Assembly: GCA_963575745.1 (NCBI GenBank)
Contig: CAUYUJ010015940.1
Coordinates: 62,001-126,000, forward strand
DNA: 64,000 bases
Direction: 5' to 3'
Origin: Prorocentrum cordatum
Taxonomy: Eukaryota; Sar; Dinophyceae; Prorocentrales; Prorocentraceae
Of the stretch, positions 63,969-64,000 are shown piece after piece (position 1 is the first letter of the stretch; each line of letters opens with the position of its first letter). The position numbers and the translations under genes were made by a program. The notes beneath the pieces are model-generated. The model had not been told where the DNA came from, did no database searches, and saw only the letters and a list, made by a program, of their open reading frames with translations.

Positions 63969-64000
63969 CATTTAAAATGTGGCCCGGGAATGGAGTTCTG
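63969..64000. repeat. Start of another copy of the repeat at position 1
   Basis: AAAATGTGGCCCGGGAATGG matches AAATGTGGCCTGGGAATGG at about 618 and leads into the same GTTCTG. Confidence 0.7.

Noticed and set aside
1-64000. tRNA, rRNA or bacterial-type promoters
   Set aside because: Scanning by eye gave no T-loop (GGTTCGA-type) with a matching acceptor stem and no rRNA-like stretch. A covariance search was not possible.

Overview
The window looks like nuclear DNA of a dinoflagellate, probably a GC-rich free-living one of the Prorocentrum kind; this is inference. The signs are very low gene density, broken retroelement coding in several families, GKGKG-type linkers, short GT-AG introns flanked by direct repeats, and simple-sequence arrays every few kilobases. 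I see no prokaryotic operon, rRNA, tRNA, CRISPR array or full spliced-leader relic.

Layout. 1-3.3 kb: a duplicated repeat with GTGA arrays, a polypurine tract, a gag-like fragment and a CATA array. 3.3-6.0 kb: copy 1 of an unnamed element with a conserved ORF on the minus strand. 6-13.5 kb: stacked dispersed repeats (an 82-bp unit, a 947-bp tandem duplication, CCAAGAGGC arrays in both orientations). 13.6-19.7 kb: microsatellites and weak ORFs. 19.7-38.5 kb: minus-strand LINE-like remains, here called X (about 20-27.6 kb), Y (31.3-33.8 kb) and Z (35-38.4 kb), broken up by ~100-bp satellites and microsatellites. 38.7-42.15 kb: a decayed reverse transcriptase with a C-terminal restriction-like endonuclease. 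42.16-44.36 kb: copy 2 of the unnamed element, bounded by ~75-bp direct repeats. 46.3-47.2 kb: the best host gene, a two-exon four-TM cysteine-rich membrane protein. 48-51.4 kb: CA/CAA arrays and minisatellites. 51.4-53.65 kb: a long open LINE reverse transcriptase, truncated at its 5' end. 55.2-55.6 kb: a second restriction-like endonuclease domain. 59.4-60.8 kb: two exons of a GH31 alpha-glucosidase (glucosidase II alpha-like). 62.5-64 kb: a CAGCCT-based satellite with a 155-bp higher-order period.

How it fits together. Most coding sequence belongs to retroelements, nearly all on the minus strand from 19.7 to 44.3 kb, and is broken by single-base shifts, often in G runs. Two pieces resemble host genes (membrane protein, GH31). 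The items I find most novel are the paralogous ORF pair at 4.6-5.4 and 43.5-44.3 kb with protein-level conservation, the recurrent 20-nt sequence at LINE X/Y boundaries, and the three predicted introns whose splice sites lie inside short direct repeats. All boundaries were read by eye.
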